Shown piece after piece: positions 27,585 through 36,972 of a stretch of DNA of 64,000 nucleotides. The DNA is from Haliscomenobacteraceae bacterium (GTDB lineage Bacteria > Bacteroidota > Bacteroidia > Chitinophagales > Saprospiraceae). The notes under the pieces were generated by a model that was not told the DNA's origin, searched no databases, and worked only from the letters and a program-made list of their open reading frames with translations. The DNA lies in the NCBI GenBank assembly GCA_947501115.1, contig CANMVX010000021.1, positions 1 to 64,000 of the forward strand, written 5' to 3'. How positions within the stretch are numbered: the stretch's first letter is position 1; the number at the start of each line of letters is the position of its first letter. The position numbers were made by a program, and so were the translations under genes.

Positions 27585-27654
27585 GCGATTTGTTTTCCCA
27601 AAAATAGTTAATCCGCCACTCTTTGCTTAGTTTTATGCAATAAAAAAGGAATTA

Positions 27655-28962
27655 ATGGATTTACTTCTTACCATTTCACGTGCAACACTAGGCATGGCAG
27701 TACTTATAGGTATTGGATATTTAATGAGTTCACACAAGAAATCAATTGCTTGGCGAACCATATTTTTAGGAGTTTTATTGCAATTTATTTTAGCTGTATT
27801 AGTGTTGAAGGTACCTTTTATAAACAAAGGATTTGACTATGCGGCTGGTTTTTTCCAGGTAATTCTAAAATTTTCAGAAGAAGGAGCGACTTTCCTTTTT
27901 GGAAATTTAGTCTCAGATACCAAATCTTTTGGATATATTTTTGCCTTTCAGGTTTTACCAACCATCGTATTTTTCTCAGCGGTTTCCTCCATATTATATT
28001 ATTTTGGCATTTTGCAGAAGATCATATATGTATTAGCCATCATTATGAAAAAAACCCTTGGAGTGACAGGCCCTGAAAGTTTAGCGGCGGCAGCTAACAT
28101 ATTTGTTGGACAAACGGAAGCCCCATTGGTGGTAAAACCATACATAAGTAGTTTTACAAGATCGGAACTGATGTGTTTGATGACAGGAGGAATGGCCACC
28201 ATTGCGGGAGGTGTATTTGCGGCTTACGTAGGCTTTTTAGGAGGTGATGACCCGGTACAACAACTCTTCTTTGCAAAACATTTATTAACGGCATCTATCA
28301 TTTCTGCTCCAGCTGCCATCGTTGCTGCTAAGCTAATTGTACCCGAAACGGTAGAAAAAAGTGCAGAAGCGAATCTTGAAGTTATTGAAGACAACGGAAA
28401 TAATCTATTAGATGCCATTTCAAGAGGTACTACCGACGGATTAAAATTAGCTATTAATGTAGGTGCAATGCTGCTGGTTTTTACCGCTTTAGTCTATATG
28501 CTAAATGATTTTATTATGCAATTCCCTGGTAAATGGTTAGGGGTTAACGAGTATATTAAAGAAACTACCTCTGGTCGTTTTGAAGGATTAACTTTTACCT
28601 ATATTCTCGGGCTCATTTTTGCTCCCATCGCCTGGTTACTTGGCACTCCAACGCAAGACATTGTCATTGTGGGCCAGCTACTTGGTCAAAAAACAGTCAT
28701 AAATGAATTTGTTGCCTATTCTGATCTCGGTTTACTAAGAGAAAAAGGTATTGTCCTCGACCCTAAATCACTCATCATAGTTACTTATGCCTTATGTGGA
28801 TTCTCAAATTTTGCATCCATTGGCATTCAAATTGGAGGCATTAGCGCCCTCGCTCCTAATAAAAGACAAGAGTTAACTGAGTTAGGTTTTAAAGCCATGG
28901 TGGGTGGAACCATCGCTTGTTTTATGACCGCCATTGTTGCTTCTGTTCTTTACTATTTCTAA
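27655..28962 (+). CDS. Concentrative nucleoside transporter (NupC/CNT family)
   Basis: The product has 435 residues with roughly eight to ten membrane segments. CNT hallmarks are GNIFVGQTEAP-like ANIFVGQTEAPLVVKPYI, LMTGGMATIAGGVFAAYV and the late YALCGFSNFASIGIQIGG followed by MVGGTIACFMTA. It imports nucleosides using an ion gradient. The divergent uridine kinase makes a salvage pair. The start is the ATG preceding MDLLLTISRATLGMAVL, 70 bp from the udk start. Its stop precedes the ferredoxin ATG by 73 bp. Confidence 0.95.
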   Translation: MDLLLTISRATLGMAVLIGIGYLMSSHKKSIAWRTIFLGVLLQFILAVLVLKVPFINKGFDYAAGFFQVILKFSEEGATFLFGNLVSDTKSFGYIFAFQVLPTIVFFSAVSSILYYFGILQKIIYVLAIIMKKTLGVTGPESLAAAANIFVGQTEAPLVVKPYISSFTRSELMCLMTGGMATIAGGVFAAYVGFLGGDDPVQQLFFAKHLLTASIISAPAAIVAAKLIVPETVEKSAEANLEVIEDNGNNLLDAISRGTTDGLKLAINVGAMLLVFTALVYMLNDFIMQFPGKWLGVNEYIKETTSGRFEGLTFTYILGLIFAPIAWLLGTPTQDIVIVGQLLGQKTVINEFVAYSDLGLLREKGIVLDPKSLIIVTYALCGFSNFASIGIQIGGISALAPNKRQELTELGFKAMVGGTIACFMTAIVASVLYYF

Positions 28963-29035
28963 AAAACAGAGGAAACATAAAACTAAAAAAAATATTTCGT
29001 TGTTAAAGGTATTTATTACCCGAACAAAAATCATC

Positions 29036-29380
29036 ATGGCTACTATTGTATTTACCTTTGAAGACAAAACGATTCATCAGCCAATTCAGATTGAAAATGT
29101 TAGTGTTGACCAAAGTATTTTAGACATTGCAGAAGATAATGATATTCATCTAAACCATAACTGTGGCGGCGTTTGTGCATGCAGTACCTGTCATATCTAC
29201 ATTCATCAAGGCGATAAATACCTGGAGGAAATATCTGATAAAGAGGAAGATTTCATAGACAGAGCTATTAAACCAAAATTAAACAGTCGCCTCGCTTGCC
29301 AGTGTATCGTACTTTCCGATGATGCTATCATTAAGGTAGAAATACCAGATCAGCATCGAATTATTGGTCACGAACATTAA
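29036..29380 (+). CDS. 2Fe-2S ferredoxin (adrenodoxin/Isc type)
   Basis: The product has 114 residues. Cluster cysteines follow the adrenodoxin pattern: Cys43, Cys49 and Cys52 in NCGGVCACSTCH, and Cys88 in LACQC, 35 residues further. Two extra cysteines (Cys47, Cys90) sit beside them. I chose ATG 29036 because it gives MATIVFTFEDKTI, the normal ferredoxin start; a longer reading overlaps the transporter gene and has no homologous look. It is followed after 26 bp by iscX, so an electron-donor role in Fe-S assembly is likely. No iscS or iscU is in the window. Confidence 0.92.
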   Translation: MATIVFTFEDKTIHQPIQIENVSVDQSILDIAEDNDIHLNHNCGGVCACSTCHIYIHQGDKYLEEISDKEEDFIDRAIKPKLNSRLACQCIVLSDDAIIKVEIPDQHRIIGHEH

Positions 29381-29406
29381 TTAATTAAATTTTAAAAGAG
29401 CTAACC

Positions 29407-29652
29407 ATGCCATTTCAAGAATTCGAGAATTTACCCATTAAATGGTCAGACCACGAAGATATTGCCATTAAATTATATGAAAAATTTGGTGACGAATTTG
29501 GGGAAAGCAAAATATATAGAATCCGCTTTACTGAGCTTTTAGATTGGATTCTGGAGATTCCTCTTTTTGTTGGAACAAGAGAAGAATCGACAGAAGGACA
29601 TTTAGAACAGATTCAAGCAAAATGGGTCTATGAATGGCGCGATAACCAGTAA
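29407..29652 (+). CDS. iscX: IscX-like Fe-S assembly protein
   Basis: The product has 81 residues against about 66 for E. coli IscX, the extra being a short N-terminal extension and a small loop. The family pattern is clear: IKWSDHEDIAIKLYEKFGD, the RFTELLDWI helix and the acidic LEQIQAKWVYEW end. IscX binds the cysteine desulfurase IscS and modulates iron delivery. Location right after a ferredoxin mirrors the fdx-iscX end of isc operons. The gene is short, but codon use and spacing are normal. Confidence 0.87.
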   Translation: MPFQEFENLPIKWSDHEDIAIKLYEKFGDEFGESKIYRIRFTELLDWILEIPLFVGTREESTEGHLEQIQAKWVYEWRDNQ

Positions 29653-29668
29653 ATAAACTTATTATTTT

Positions 29669-30178
29669 ATGTCTAGTTTAGCTCATTTTAGTCAGGTCAA
29701 GGCTTTTTTGTTCGATGTGGATGGCGTCTTTACTAATAATGAGGTTCAGATCACGGAGGCCGGGGAACTACTAAGAACCATACACTTAAGAGATAGTTTT
29801 GCCCTTAAAGTAGCTCTTCGAGAGGGATTTCCTATTGGTATAATCACCGGTGGAACCAGCTTGGGGATAGCTAAAAGGCTCAACGAGCTGGGTATAGAAT
29901 TTGTAGCCGTCGGGAAACATCATAAAGTTCCCTCTTTACATGAATTCGCCCAAAAATATGCCCTAGATTACAATAATATTTTATATATGGGTGATGATTT
30001 TCCTGATATCCCTGTATTAAATAAAGTGGGCTTACCTTGTTGCCCATCTGACGCTATACCCGAAATATTTCCTTTGGCAACTTACATTTCCCCCATTCCC
30101 GGAGGCCGTGGCTGTATCAGAGATGTCATTCAAAAAACCTTGCAAATTCAAGGAAAATGGAATGTAAATATGTCTTAA
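29669..30178 (+). CDS. KdsC-like HAD phosphatase
   Basis: The product has 169 residues, the usual size for the capless HAD subfamily C0 that includes KDO-8-phosphate phosphatase. The nucleophile loop is FLFDVDGVFT (Asp16, Asp18); GIITGG supplies the motif II threonine; the motif IV region is YMGDDFPDIP. KdsC releases KDO for lipopolysaccharide core synthesis in the cytosol. It stands 16 bp after iscX and just before a UbiA-type gene. Bacteroidota often place this phosphatase near UbiA and Maf genes. Confidence 0.88.
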   Translation: MSSLAHFSQVKAFLFDVDGVFTNNEVQITEAGELLRTIHLRDSFALKVALREGFPIGIITGGTSLGIAKRLNELGIEFVAVGKHHKVPSLHEFAQKYALDYNNILYMGDDFPDIPVLNKVGLPCCPSDAIPEIFPLATYISPIPGGRGCIRDVIQKTLQIQGKWNVNMS

Positions 30179-30201
30179 TATAATTCAAACATGCTATTAA
30201 C

Positions 30202-31134
30202 GTGTTATTCCGACTAATACGCCTTCCGAATTTGATTATTGTTGCAGTAACTCAAGGACTGATTTATTACCAACTTTTACACAAAACCTTCAGAAATTAC
30301 TCCCTGTCGGGTACATTTAATTCTTTTGAATTTGTATTATTCGCTGTTGCAACGATACTTATAACAGCATCAGGATATATTATAAATGATATTTATGACA
30401 TTGAAACCGACAGGATTAATAAACCAGATAAAAGGATAATTCAGGTTCATTTAAGTGTTTCTAACGCATGGAAAATCTATTTTTCCATGATAATCACTGG
30501 CGCGCTTACCTCCCTATATTTGGCTGTAGTAAGAAATAATTTATTTTATTGGTTTATCTATCCGGCCGCCGTTTTTTTGCTTTATGGTTATAGCCGTTGG
30601 TTCAAAGGCACACCCTACGTTGGAAATATATTAGTCTCCCTGTTTTGCGCCGCCGTACCAGGTATATTTTTCCTTTCTGAGGCCTCTATTTTAAAAGAAC
30701 TTAAAATAAAAGACCTCTCTTCATTTTTATCATTACATGGATTGTTACTTTCCTACGTCATATTTGCCTTTTTAACAAATTTGTATAGAGAGATAGTTAA
30801 AGATCTTCAGGACGAAGCGGGCGATAAACTGGCAAATATTAATACCGCTGCTGTCTATTTTGGTAAAAAAAATACAAAGTTTGTTGCCCTATTCATCGCA
30901 TTGGTCATTTCAATGGTCATAACCTTTACTTTTAGTCAGGCTATTTTTTCAAATATTCCCTATTTATTCGCCGTACAGTGTTTACTTATCCAAAGTCCAT
31001 TGTCTGTTAGCATTATAAAATTAATTCAGGCTAAAGATGATAAAGCTTACAGAAACGTTGGATTATGGATAAAGTTAATCATGATAAACGGTTTAATTTT
31101 AATAACCTACCTAACTATTAATCCTTATGGATAA
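30202..31134 (+). CDS. UbiA family prenyltransferase
   Basis: The product has 310 residues with about eight to nine membrane helices. The two aspartate motifs are NDIYDIETDRINKP (first, binding the prenyl diphosphate through Mg) and YREIVKDLQDEAGD (second). The pattern is close to the geranylgeranylglycerol-phosphate geranylgeranyltransferase branch found in Bacteroidota, but the substrate is not decided by sequence. The start is GTG; an in-frame stop lies 21 bp upstream, so no ATG alternative exists before it. It overlaps the Maf gene by 8 bp. Confidence 0.85.
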   Translation: MLFRLIRLPNLIIVAVTQGLIYYQLLHKTFRNYSLSGTFNSFEFVLFAVATILITASGYIINDIYDIETDRINKPDKRIIQVHLSVSNAWKIYFSMIITGALTSLYLAVVRNNLFYWFIYPAAVFLLYGYSRWFKGTPYVGNILVSLFCAAVPGIFFLSEASILKELKIKDLSSFLSLHGLLLSYVIFAFLTNLYREIVKDLQDEAGDKLANINTAAVYFGKKNTKFVALFIALVISMVITFTFSQAIFSNIPYLFAVQCLLIQSPLSVSIIKLIQAKDDKAYRNVGLWIKLIMINGLILITYLTINPYG

Positions 31135-31723
31135 TCTAAATCCACCTTTTCCACCCTTCAGTAAAGTCATTGTGTTAGCCTCAAAATCGCCCAGGAGAGC
31201 GCAATTATTGAGAGACGCTGGATTCAACTTCCGAATTCATCAAATGGATGTTAACGAAGATTTTTCCAGCGATATGCCGGTTGCAGAGGTCGCGGCTTAT
31301 CTGGCCGATAAAAAGGCTACCGCCGCGGATTTAGGTATAATAAATGAAAATGAAATTTTACTTACCGCTGATAGTGTGGTTGTTATAAATAACCAAATAT
31401 TAAATAAGCCTGGCAGCAAAGAAGAGGCATTCGAAATGTTACAGCTGCTAAGTGACAAAACACATATCGTTTACACCGGGGTTTGCTTGCGAAATATGGA
31501 TAAAAAGGTCGTATTTTCTAATCAAACCAACGTAACATTTGGAACCTTGAGCGACCACGAAATCAATTATTATATCGACCAGTTTAATCCTATGGATAAA
31601 GCTGGGTCTTATGGAATTCAGGAATGGATAGGATTTTGTAAAATAAGAAAAATAGAGGGAGAATACGCCAATGTCATGGGATTGCCTGTTTACGCTATTT
31701 ATGAAGAACTATTAAAATTTTAG
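31127..31723 (+). CDS. maf: Maf-like nucleotide pyrophosphatase
   Basis: The product has 198 residues. The conserved start LASKSPRRAQLLRDAGFNF, the DSVVVINNQILNKP block and GSYGIQEWIGFCKIRKIEGEYANVMG-type C-terminal half are typical of Maf/YhdE proteins, which hydrolyse non-canonical or excess nucleoside triphosphates. It overlaps the prenyltransferase gene by 8 bp. Its stop overlaps the stop of the opposed SRPBCC gene by four bases, leaving no room for a terminator. Confidence 0.93.
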   Translation: MDNLNPPFPPFSKVIVLASKSPRRAQLLRDAGFNFRIHQMDVNEDFSSDMPVAEVAAYLADKKATAADLGIINENEILLTADSVVVINNQILNKPGSKEEAFEMLQLLSDKTHIVYTGVCLRNMDKKVVFSNQTNVTFGTLSDHEINYYIDQFNPMDKAGSYGIQEWIGFCKIRKIEGEYANVMGLPVYAIYEELLKF

Positions 31724-32160
31724 TCTGGTTTTTGATCATTCAATAATTGAAAAAAAGCATTAGCATTTTGATGAATCAGTTCTTTTATTTTATTACCAAT
31801 CATTGATTTGACTAAAAGAGGTAATTTTAATTGAACATTATAATTAGCCAGGGTATCATTTGGTGAAGATTCTGTTAGTATAAAATCAATGCTGGCAGAG
31901 ATTACCCCCCATTTTCCCTCTTGTGAAATATCTACGGTAAAATTTTTAGGCTCATTTTTTTTATGAATTTGTAAGGTACCCGAAAGCATACTGGAAAAAC
32001 CACTAATATTTAGGTTTCCCGACACTAAATATACATCTTCCCTCAATTTTTCAATAGAACTTATATTCGGAATAAGTTTTCCAATCAGATGAGGATCTAC
32101 TAAAAAATTCCAGGTCCTGTCTATTGGAAAATGTATTTCATGTGTACCTTCTACTTTCAT
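31720..32160 (-). CDS. SRPBCC / CoxG-like protein
   Basis: The product has 146 residues from the ATG at 32160, giving MKVEGTHEIHFPIDRTWNFLVDP, the normal opening of the carbon monoxide dehydrogenase subunit G family. A longer reading adds 39 residues with no family match. The fold has a helix-grip ligand pocket; LIPNISSIEKL and the terminal helix fit. No CO dehydrogenase genes are in the window, so a role in that enzyme is not indicated; the family also includes lipid- or cofactor-binding proteins of unknown role. It is divergent from a metallophosphoesterase. Confidence 0.8.
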   Translation of the reverse strand: MKVEGTHEIHFPIDRTWNFLVDPHLIGKLIPNISSIEKLREDVYLVSGNLNISGFSSMLSGTLQIHKKNEPKNFTVDISQEGKWGVISASIDFILTESSPNDTLANYNVQLKLPLLVKSMIGNKIKELIHQNANAFFQLLNDQKPD

Positions 32161-32218
32161 TTTCTTGCAAAAAAACGATAAAATTTTGTAATTTGAACAG
32201 TCAAACAAAATATTTTTT

Positions 32219-33205
32219 ATGAAAAGAAGAAGTTTACTATCAAACAGTTTATGGTTATTTCTGCCATTTAGCAGCAAACCAATCCTTTGGAAAAATCAAA
32301 AAACAGAAAGAGGCACTTTTTCAAAAGATGGTCATAGACTTCGATTCTATCAAAAAGAGGTTACCGAATCATTCTCCTGTCTTTTTATAGCTGACACACA
32401 TTTATTTAAAGACGATGAAAGAGGGAATGAATATACAATGTACAGTGGCAGAATGGCCAAAGCCTATAATAAGACAAAACATTTTCAGACAGGAGAAGAA
32501 ACTCATCCAGAAAAAGCATTCGTAGAGACGCTACAAATAGCCAAAAAACAAAATGTTTCCTTATTAATATTAGCTGGAGATATCTTTAGTTTTCCATCGG
32601 AAGCTGCCATAACTTTTGTCATGGATGAATTACAAAAAGTAGGCATACCCTATCTTTTTACAGCGGGCAATCATGACTGGCACTTTGAAGGAATGCCGGG
32701 AAGTTCTGATTATTTAAGAGAAACATGGATTAAAAAACGACTTACTCCCTTATATCAAGGTGAGAATACACTGTATGCTGTTAGGAAAATAAATGGCATA
32801 AGGATACTAACTATTGATAACTCCACGTATGAAATTAAAGAAGAACAACTTACCTTTTTGAAAGAGCAAATAGCCCAAAATGAACCCATCCTTTTGTGTG
32901 TGCACATACCATTTTACATTCAAGGCCGAGGTTTAGGATTTGGCTGTGCGCATCCTGATTGGAATGGTAAAAACGATAAAAATTTTGCATTGGAGCGACG
33001 TGAAAAATGGTCAGAAAGCGGTCATTCCATTCACACTTTATCCTTTTATTCTCTGGTTAAGTCATCAAATAATATTATAGGCATCATTTCAGGTCATATT
33101 CATCAGGAATCCATAGACATAATGAAGAACGGACTTCCACAAATAGTAGCTCCAGCCAATGCTTACGGAGGGTATCTTTCGATTGAATTTGAAAAAGAAA
33201 CATAA
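32219..33205 (+). CDS. Calcineurin-like metallophosphoesterase
   Basis: The product has 328 residues. All five metal motifs are present in order: IADTHLF (Asp, His), LAGDIFSF (Asp), TAGNHDWHFEG (Asn-His-Asp), CVHIPFY (His) and SGHIHQES (His-x-His). The N-terminus MKRRSLLSNSLWLFLPF has twin basic residues and a short hydrophobic run, possibly an export or membrane-anchor signal. Substrate is not predictable. The gene shares a 58-bp divergent promoter region with the SRPBCC gene and converges with pnuC. Confidence 0.9.
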   Translation: MKRRSLLSNSLWLFLPFSSKPILWKNQKTERGTFSKDGHRLRFYQKEVTESFSCLFIADTHLFKDDERGNEYTMYSGRMAKAYNKTKHFQTGEETHPEKAFVETLQIAKKQNVSLLILAGDIFSFPSEAAITFVMDELQKVGIPYLFTAGNHDWHFEGMPGSSDYLRETWIKKRLTPLYQGENTLYAVRKINGIRILTIDNSTYEIKEEQLTFLKEQIAQNEPILLCVHIPFYIQGRGLGFGCAHPDWNGKNDKNFALERREKWSESGHSIHTLSFYSLVKSSNNIIGIISGHIHQESIDIMKNGLPQIVAPANAYGGYLSIEFEKET

Positions 33206-33221
33206 AACGGCAGGTAAATAC

Positions 33222-33839
33222 TTAAGAAACTGACACCTCTTTTTTCCAAAGAATGAAGCCTCTCCACGCCATAATAAAGAAAATAATATACATTAGAGAA
33301 AACAGAGATAAATCTTTATAATAATTTAGTGGAATAGCTATGGCATTTGACACAAGGTAAGCCAGCCAGTTTTCAATTTTTCGTTTTGCCATCCACCACA
33401 TGCCAAGAATAGAAAAAGAGGTAACTAAGGCATCAGCCATGGGCGTATTACTATCCGTATTAAATTTTAGCCAACTAAAAAGAATTATCCAGGAAGCAAA
33501 AGCCAGTATTAATCCAACGAACCGTTCTTTAGTAGAACTCCAGGTGATAGGAAAAGCCAGTGTTTGATCTGACTTTTTCTGCAACCAGGCGTACCATCCG
33601 AATATACTCATCCCAAAATAGTATATATGCAATAAACCTTCCGCATATAACGGAGGTGATATTTTAAAGAAATAAATGTAAGCTGCCAATGAAACGCCGA
33701 TAATACCTGTAGGGAAAACCAGCACATTATTTTTAAGGGCATACCATACACTAAGTATTTGAGCTACCGTACTTATCCACTCAAGCGTTGAAATAGCTGC
33801 AAAATTTTCTCCTATTTGTTGAATGATATTCAATAACAT
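33222..33839 (-). CDS. pnuC: Nicotinamide riboside transporter PnuC
   Basis: The product has 205 residues with seven membrane segments as in the SWEET-like PnuC family. Diagnostic stretches are LEWISTVAQILSVWYALKNNV, FPTGIIGVSLAAYIYF, HIYYFGMSIFGWYAWLQK and the late WLAYLVSNAIAIPLNYYK. It takes up nicotinamide riboside by facilitated diffusion for NAD synthesis. The kinase NadR that traps the substrate is not in the window. Confidence 0.92.
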   Translation of the reverse strand: MLLNIIQQIGENFAAISTLEWISTVAQILSVWYALKNNVLVFPTGIIGVSLAAYIYFFKISPPLYAEGLLHIYYFGMSIFGWYAWLQKKSDQTLAFPITWSSTKERFVGLILAFASWIILFSWLKFNTDSNTPMADALVTSFSILGMWWMAKRKIENWLAYLVSNAIAIPLNYYKDLSLFSLMYIIFFIMAWRGFILWKKEVSVS

Positions 33840-33980
33840 GTCGTGGTTATAAGTGAGTCATAATTCAAGGTTAATTATTTAAAGAAACAAATAATTTAAT
33901 GGAATACAGATAAAAAAGTAAAATTATATTACTAAAATGACCTAAAAACTTTAATTTCGTATGTTATTAAAAACGTAAAC

Positions 33981-36425
33981 ATGAAATTCAACTTATCTTC
34001 TTTTTTCTATTTATTCCTAACCCTAGCTATGCTGTTTCTTTTAAACACAAAAATAGGTCCTTTACCCCCTTTGGCAAAATTTCTTGACCCATTTAATGGA
34101 TTTTGGCAACAAGCTGAACCCAGGCAAATGGAAACAGAAAGTACCCTAAATATAAAAGGATTGACGGGAAAAGTTAATATCTATTTTGATGAAAACAGGA
34201 TTCCACATATTGAAGCTGAAAATGAAGAAGATTTATATTTTGCCCAAGGATTTATTGTTGCCAGAGATAGGTTATGGCAATTAGATTTTCAAACCAGATT
34301 TGCTGCGGGAAGACTTTCTGAAGTTATTGGTGAAAAGGCTATCGATTTAGACAAATATAACCGACGAATGGGTATGGGCTTCGGTGCCAGAAACATGGAA
34401 GCATTTGTCAAAAAAGATAAACAAATGCACATGGTTCTTGACGCTTATACTGCGGGAATCAATGCCTATATCAGTACGCTTAAACCAAAAGATTATCCGA
34501 TAGAATTTAAACTGTTAGATTACAAGCCTGAAAATTGGAAACCCATTAATTCAGCGTATCTGTTAAAATTAATGTCAGCTACCCTGGCAGCGGCTTCCAA
34601 TGATTTTTATCTGTCCAATGCTTTATCAAAATTTGGACCTGAGATTATAAAAGATTTGTTTCCAAATTATCCATTCAGAGAAGATCCCATTATACCGACG
34701 GGAACAACATGGGATTTTGATCCTGTACTTGTGCCCAAAGTACCTGAGGACGTATCCCTTTCCACGACAGGTATTAAACTTAATCCAAAGGAAGAAGGCT
34801 TGGGGAGTAATAATTGGGCTATGTCGGGAAGTAAAACATCTACTGGCTATCCATTATTGGCAAACGACCCTCACCTTGAAATGACTTTACCCGCCATTTG
34901 GTATCAAAATCAATTGACAGCACCCGGCATAAATGTGTATGGAGTTACTATACCAGGTTCTCCTGGAGTGATTATAGGATTTAACAAAGATGTTGCCTGG
35001 GGCGTAACTAATGTTGGATCTGACGTCCTTGACTGGTATAAAATCACTTTTAAGGATGAATCTAAAAATGAATATTTAGTAGGAAAAGAATGGAAGAAGG
35101 TAAAGAAAGTAGTTGAGGTCATCAAAGTCAGAGGTCAGGCAACTATTTCAGAAACGGTTCTTTACACTCACCACGGTCCCATCGTATATTTAGAAGGCGA
35201 TAAACCTACCGCCTTACCAAAATCAAATAATATTCCCGTTGGCTATGCTTTAAAATGGATTGCGCATCAGCCATCGAATGATATTAAAACATTTTACGAA
35301 TTAAACAGAGCTAAGAATCATTCAGATTACAAAGCTGCTTTATTACACTATGTAGCTCCTGCGCAGAATTTCATTTTTGCCAGTAAAGAAAATGACATAG
35401 CTATTACGCCCAATGGTTATTTTCCATTGAAATGGAAAGGTCAAGGTAAATTTCTACTCGACGGAAGTAATCCCGCCCATGAATGGCAAGGAAGAGTACC
35501 TGCAGACCAAAATCCAACCGTCAAAAATCCACAAAGAGGCTTTGTCTCCTCTGCCAATCAATTTTCAGCAGATACAACCTATCCTTACTATTTGCATTGG
35601 GAATTTACCGGATATGAAAGAGGAGCAAGAATCAACAGACAACTTGCCAATATGAATAAGGCCACTGTTGATGACTTTAGACAGTTACAAAATGATAATT
35701 ATAGCATTCACGCAGAAAATGTAAAGGATGTATTAATTAAAAATGTAAATGTTTCTGCCCTGGATGCCCGGGAGAAAAAGGCACTGGCAATCATTAAAGA
35801 TTGGGCATACAGGTATGACGCAAAGGAAATATCCCCTTCAATTTTTGAATGGTGGCATAAAAGGTTAGCTAGTGGTATTTGGGAAGATGAATTTTCAGAT
35901 ACAAAAAATCCAACGGTTATTCCTTCCAGGGATAGAACGGTACAGCTCCTTTTAACAGATGATACAGCGAAATGGTATGATAATATCAAAACACCTGCCA
36001 TTGAAACTAAAGGAGACATAGTTACCACTACTTTTAAAGAAACGATTGATAGTCTGTTTAAGACTCATGGAGAAATAAGTTCAACGTGGGAATGGGGCAA
36101 TGTAAAAGGAACGAATGTTGCCCATTTAGCAAAAATTTCAGGATTTGGAACAAAGTCCTTATATACAGGAGGTTCAAAAACGGCGGTAAATGCTATTTCT
36201 CAAACAACAGGACCATCCTGGAAAATGATCGTTTCATTGGGTGATAAAGTTGAAGCTTATGGACTTTTCCCAGGTGGTGAATCAGGCAATCCTGGCAGTT
36301 TTTATTACGATAATATGGTTGAAAATTGGGCTGGTGGTAAATTAAATTCCCTCTATTTTTATGAAAAGGGAAAGCCAGACGCAAAAAGAATCAAACAAAC
36401 CATTTCTCTCATTTCAAAAAAATAA
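33981..36425 (+). CDS. Penicillin acylase family protein
   Basis: The product has 814 residues. The N-terminal hydrophobic stretch (LYLFLTLAMLFLLNT-like) is a signal or anchor. This Ntn-hydrolase is made as one chain and cut before the catalytic serine: GLGSNNWAMSG gives Ser276 as the new N-terminal nucleophile, with the usual SNxW sequence. The alpha part has the GFIVARDRLWQLDFQTRFAAGRLSE motif; the beta part has GYALKWIAHQP and ENDIAITPNGYFPLKW. Relatives hydrolyse acyl-homoserine lactones or beta-lactam side chains in the periplasm; which applies here is open. Confidence 0.93.
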   Translation: MKFNLSSFFYLFLTLAMLFLLNTKIGPLPPLAKFLDPFNGFWQQAEPRQMETESTLNIKGLTGKVNIYFDENRIPHIEAENEEDLYFAQGFIVARDRLWQLDFQTRFAAGRLSEVIGEKAIDLDKYNRRMGMGFGARNMEAFVKKDKQMHMVLDAYTAGINAYISTLKPKDYPIEFKLLDYKPENWKPINSAYLLKLMSATLAAASNDFYLSNALSKFGPEIIKDLFPNYPFREDPIIPTGTTWDFDPVLVPKVPEDVSLSTTGIKLNPKEEGLGSNNWAMSGSKTSTGYPLLANDPHLEMTLPAIWYQNQLTAPGINVYGVTIPGSPGVIIGFNKDVAWGVTNVGSDVLDWYKITFKDESKNEYLVGKEWKKVKKVVEVIKVRGQATISETVLYTHHGPIVYLEGDKPTALPKSNNIPVGYALKWIAHQPSNDIKTFYELNRAKNHSDYKAALLHYVAPAQNFIFASKENDIAITPNGYFPLKWKGQGKFLLDGSNPAHEWQGRVPADQNPTVKNPQRGFVSSANQFSADTTYPYYLHWEFTGYERGARINRQLANMNKATVDDFRQLQNDNYSIHAENVKDVLIKNVNVSALDAREKKALAIIKDWAYRYDAKEISPSIFEWWHKRLASGIWEDEFSDTKNPTVIPSRDRTVQLLLTDDTAKWYDNIKTPAIETKGDIVTTTFKETIDSLFKTHGEISSTWEWGNVKGTNVAHLAKISGFGTKSLYTGGSKTAVNAISQTTGPSWKMIVSLGDKVEAYGLFPGGESGNPGSFYYDNMVENWAGGKLNSLYFYEKGKPDAKRIKQTISLISKK

Positions 36426-36429
36426 TCTC

Positions 36430-36771
36430 ATGTTAATATTAATCATCATAGTTAGTTGTTTTATAGCACAAAGTTTTTTACCCTGGTGGATCATTGCACC
36501 TGTCTGTCTAATAGCCAGTTTTTTCTTCTCATCATCAAAAAAACAGGCTTTTTGGAGTGGCTTTGCTGGGGTATTCATTTTGTGGCTAGTTAAAATACTC
36601 AGTTTAAGTTTACCAAATGAACATTTATTAGCCAACAAAGTAGGGCAGGTTTTCATGTTACCCGCCGCTGATACCAATTGGATGGTAATGATTTTCGTTA
36701 GTTCTTTGATTGGTGGAATCGTTGGAGGCCTTAGTAGTTTAACGGGATATTCTTTCCAAAAAAATAGCTAA
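36430..36771 (+). CDS. Small integral membrane protein
   Basis: The product has 113 residues from the ATG five bases after the acylase stop; a longer reading overlaps the acylase by 65 bp. Three to four hydrophobic segments are seen (LILIIIVSCFIAQSFLPWW, FWSGFAGVFILWLVKIL and MVMIFVSSLIGGIVGGL). The final helix is glycine-rich. No family is recognised with confidence; it resembles small membrane proteins with a repeated GGxxG packing motif. It may be cotranscribed with the acylase. Confidence 0.65.
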   Translation: MLILIIIVSCFIAQSFLPWWIIAPVCLIASFFFSSSKKQAFWSGFAGVFILWLVKILSLSLPNEHLLANKVGQVFMLPAADTNWMVMIFVSSLIGGIVGGLSSLTGYSFQKNS

Positions 36772-36972
36772 AAATAGAGATAAACAGACCTTAGTCTATT
36801 ATTACCATACATTTTGCTAAATTATTTATTCAAAAGTTTTTATTGGTGATAAATCTATTTATATTTATTTAAGTTTTGTAAACTAAAATATGAACAACTA
36901 AAATGGATAAAGTAAAGTCTTTCTTTAAATAAAAATAATTCACTCAATTTTTTAATTAACAATAGTCAACTT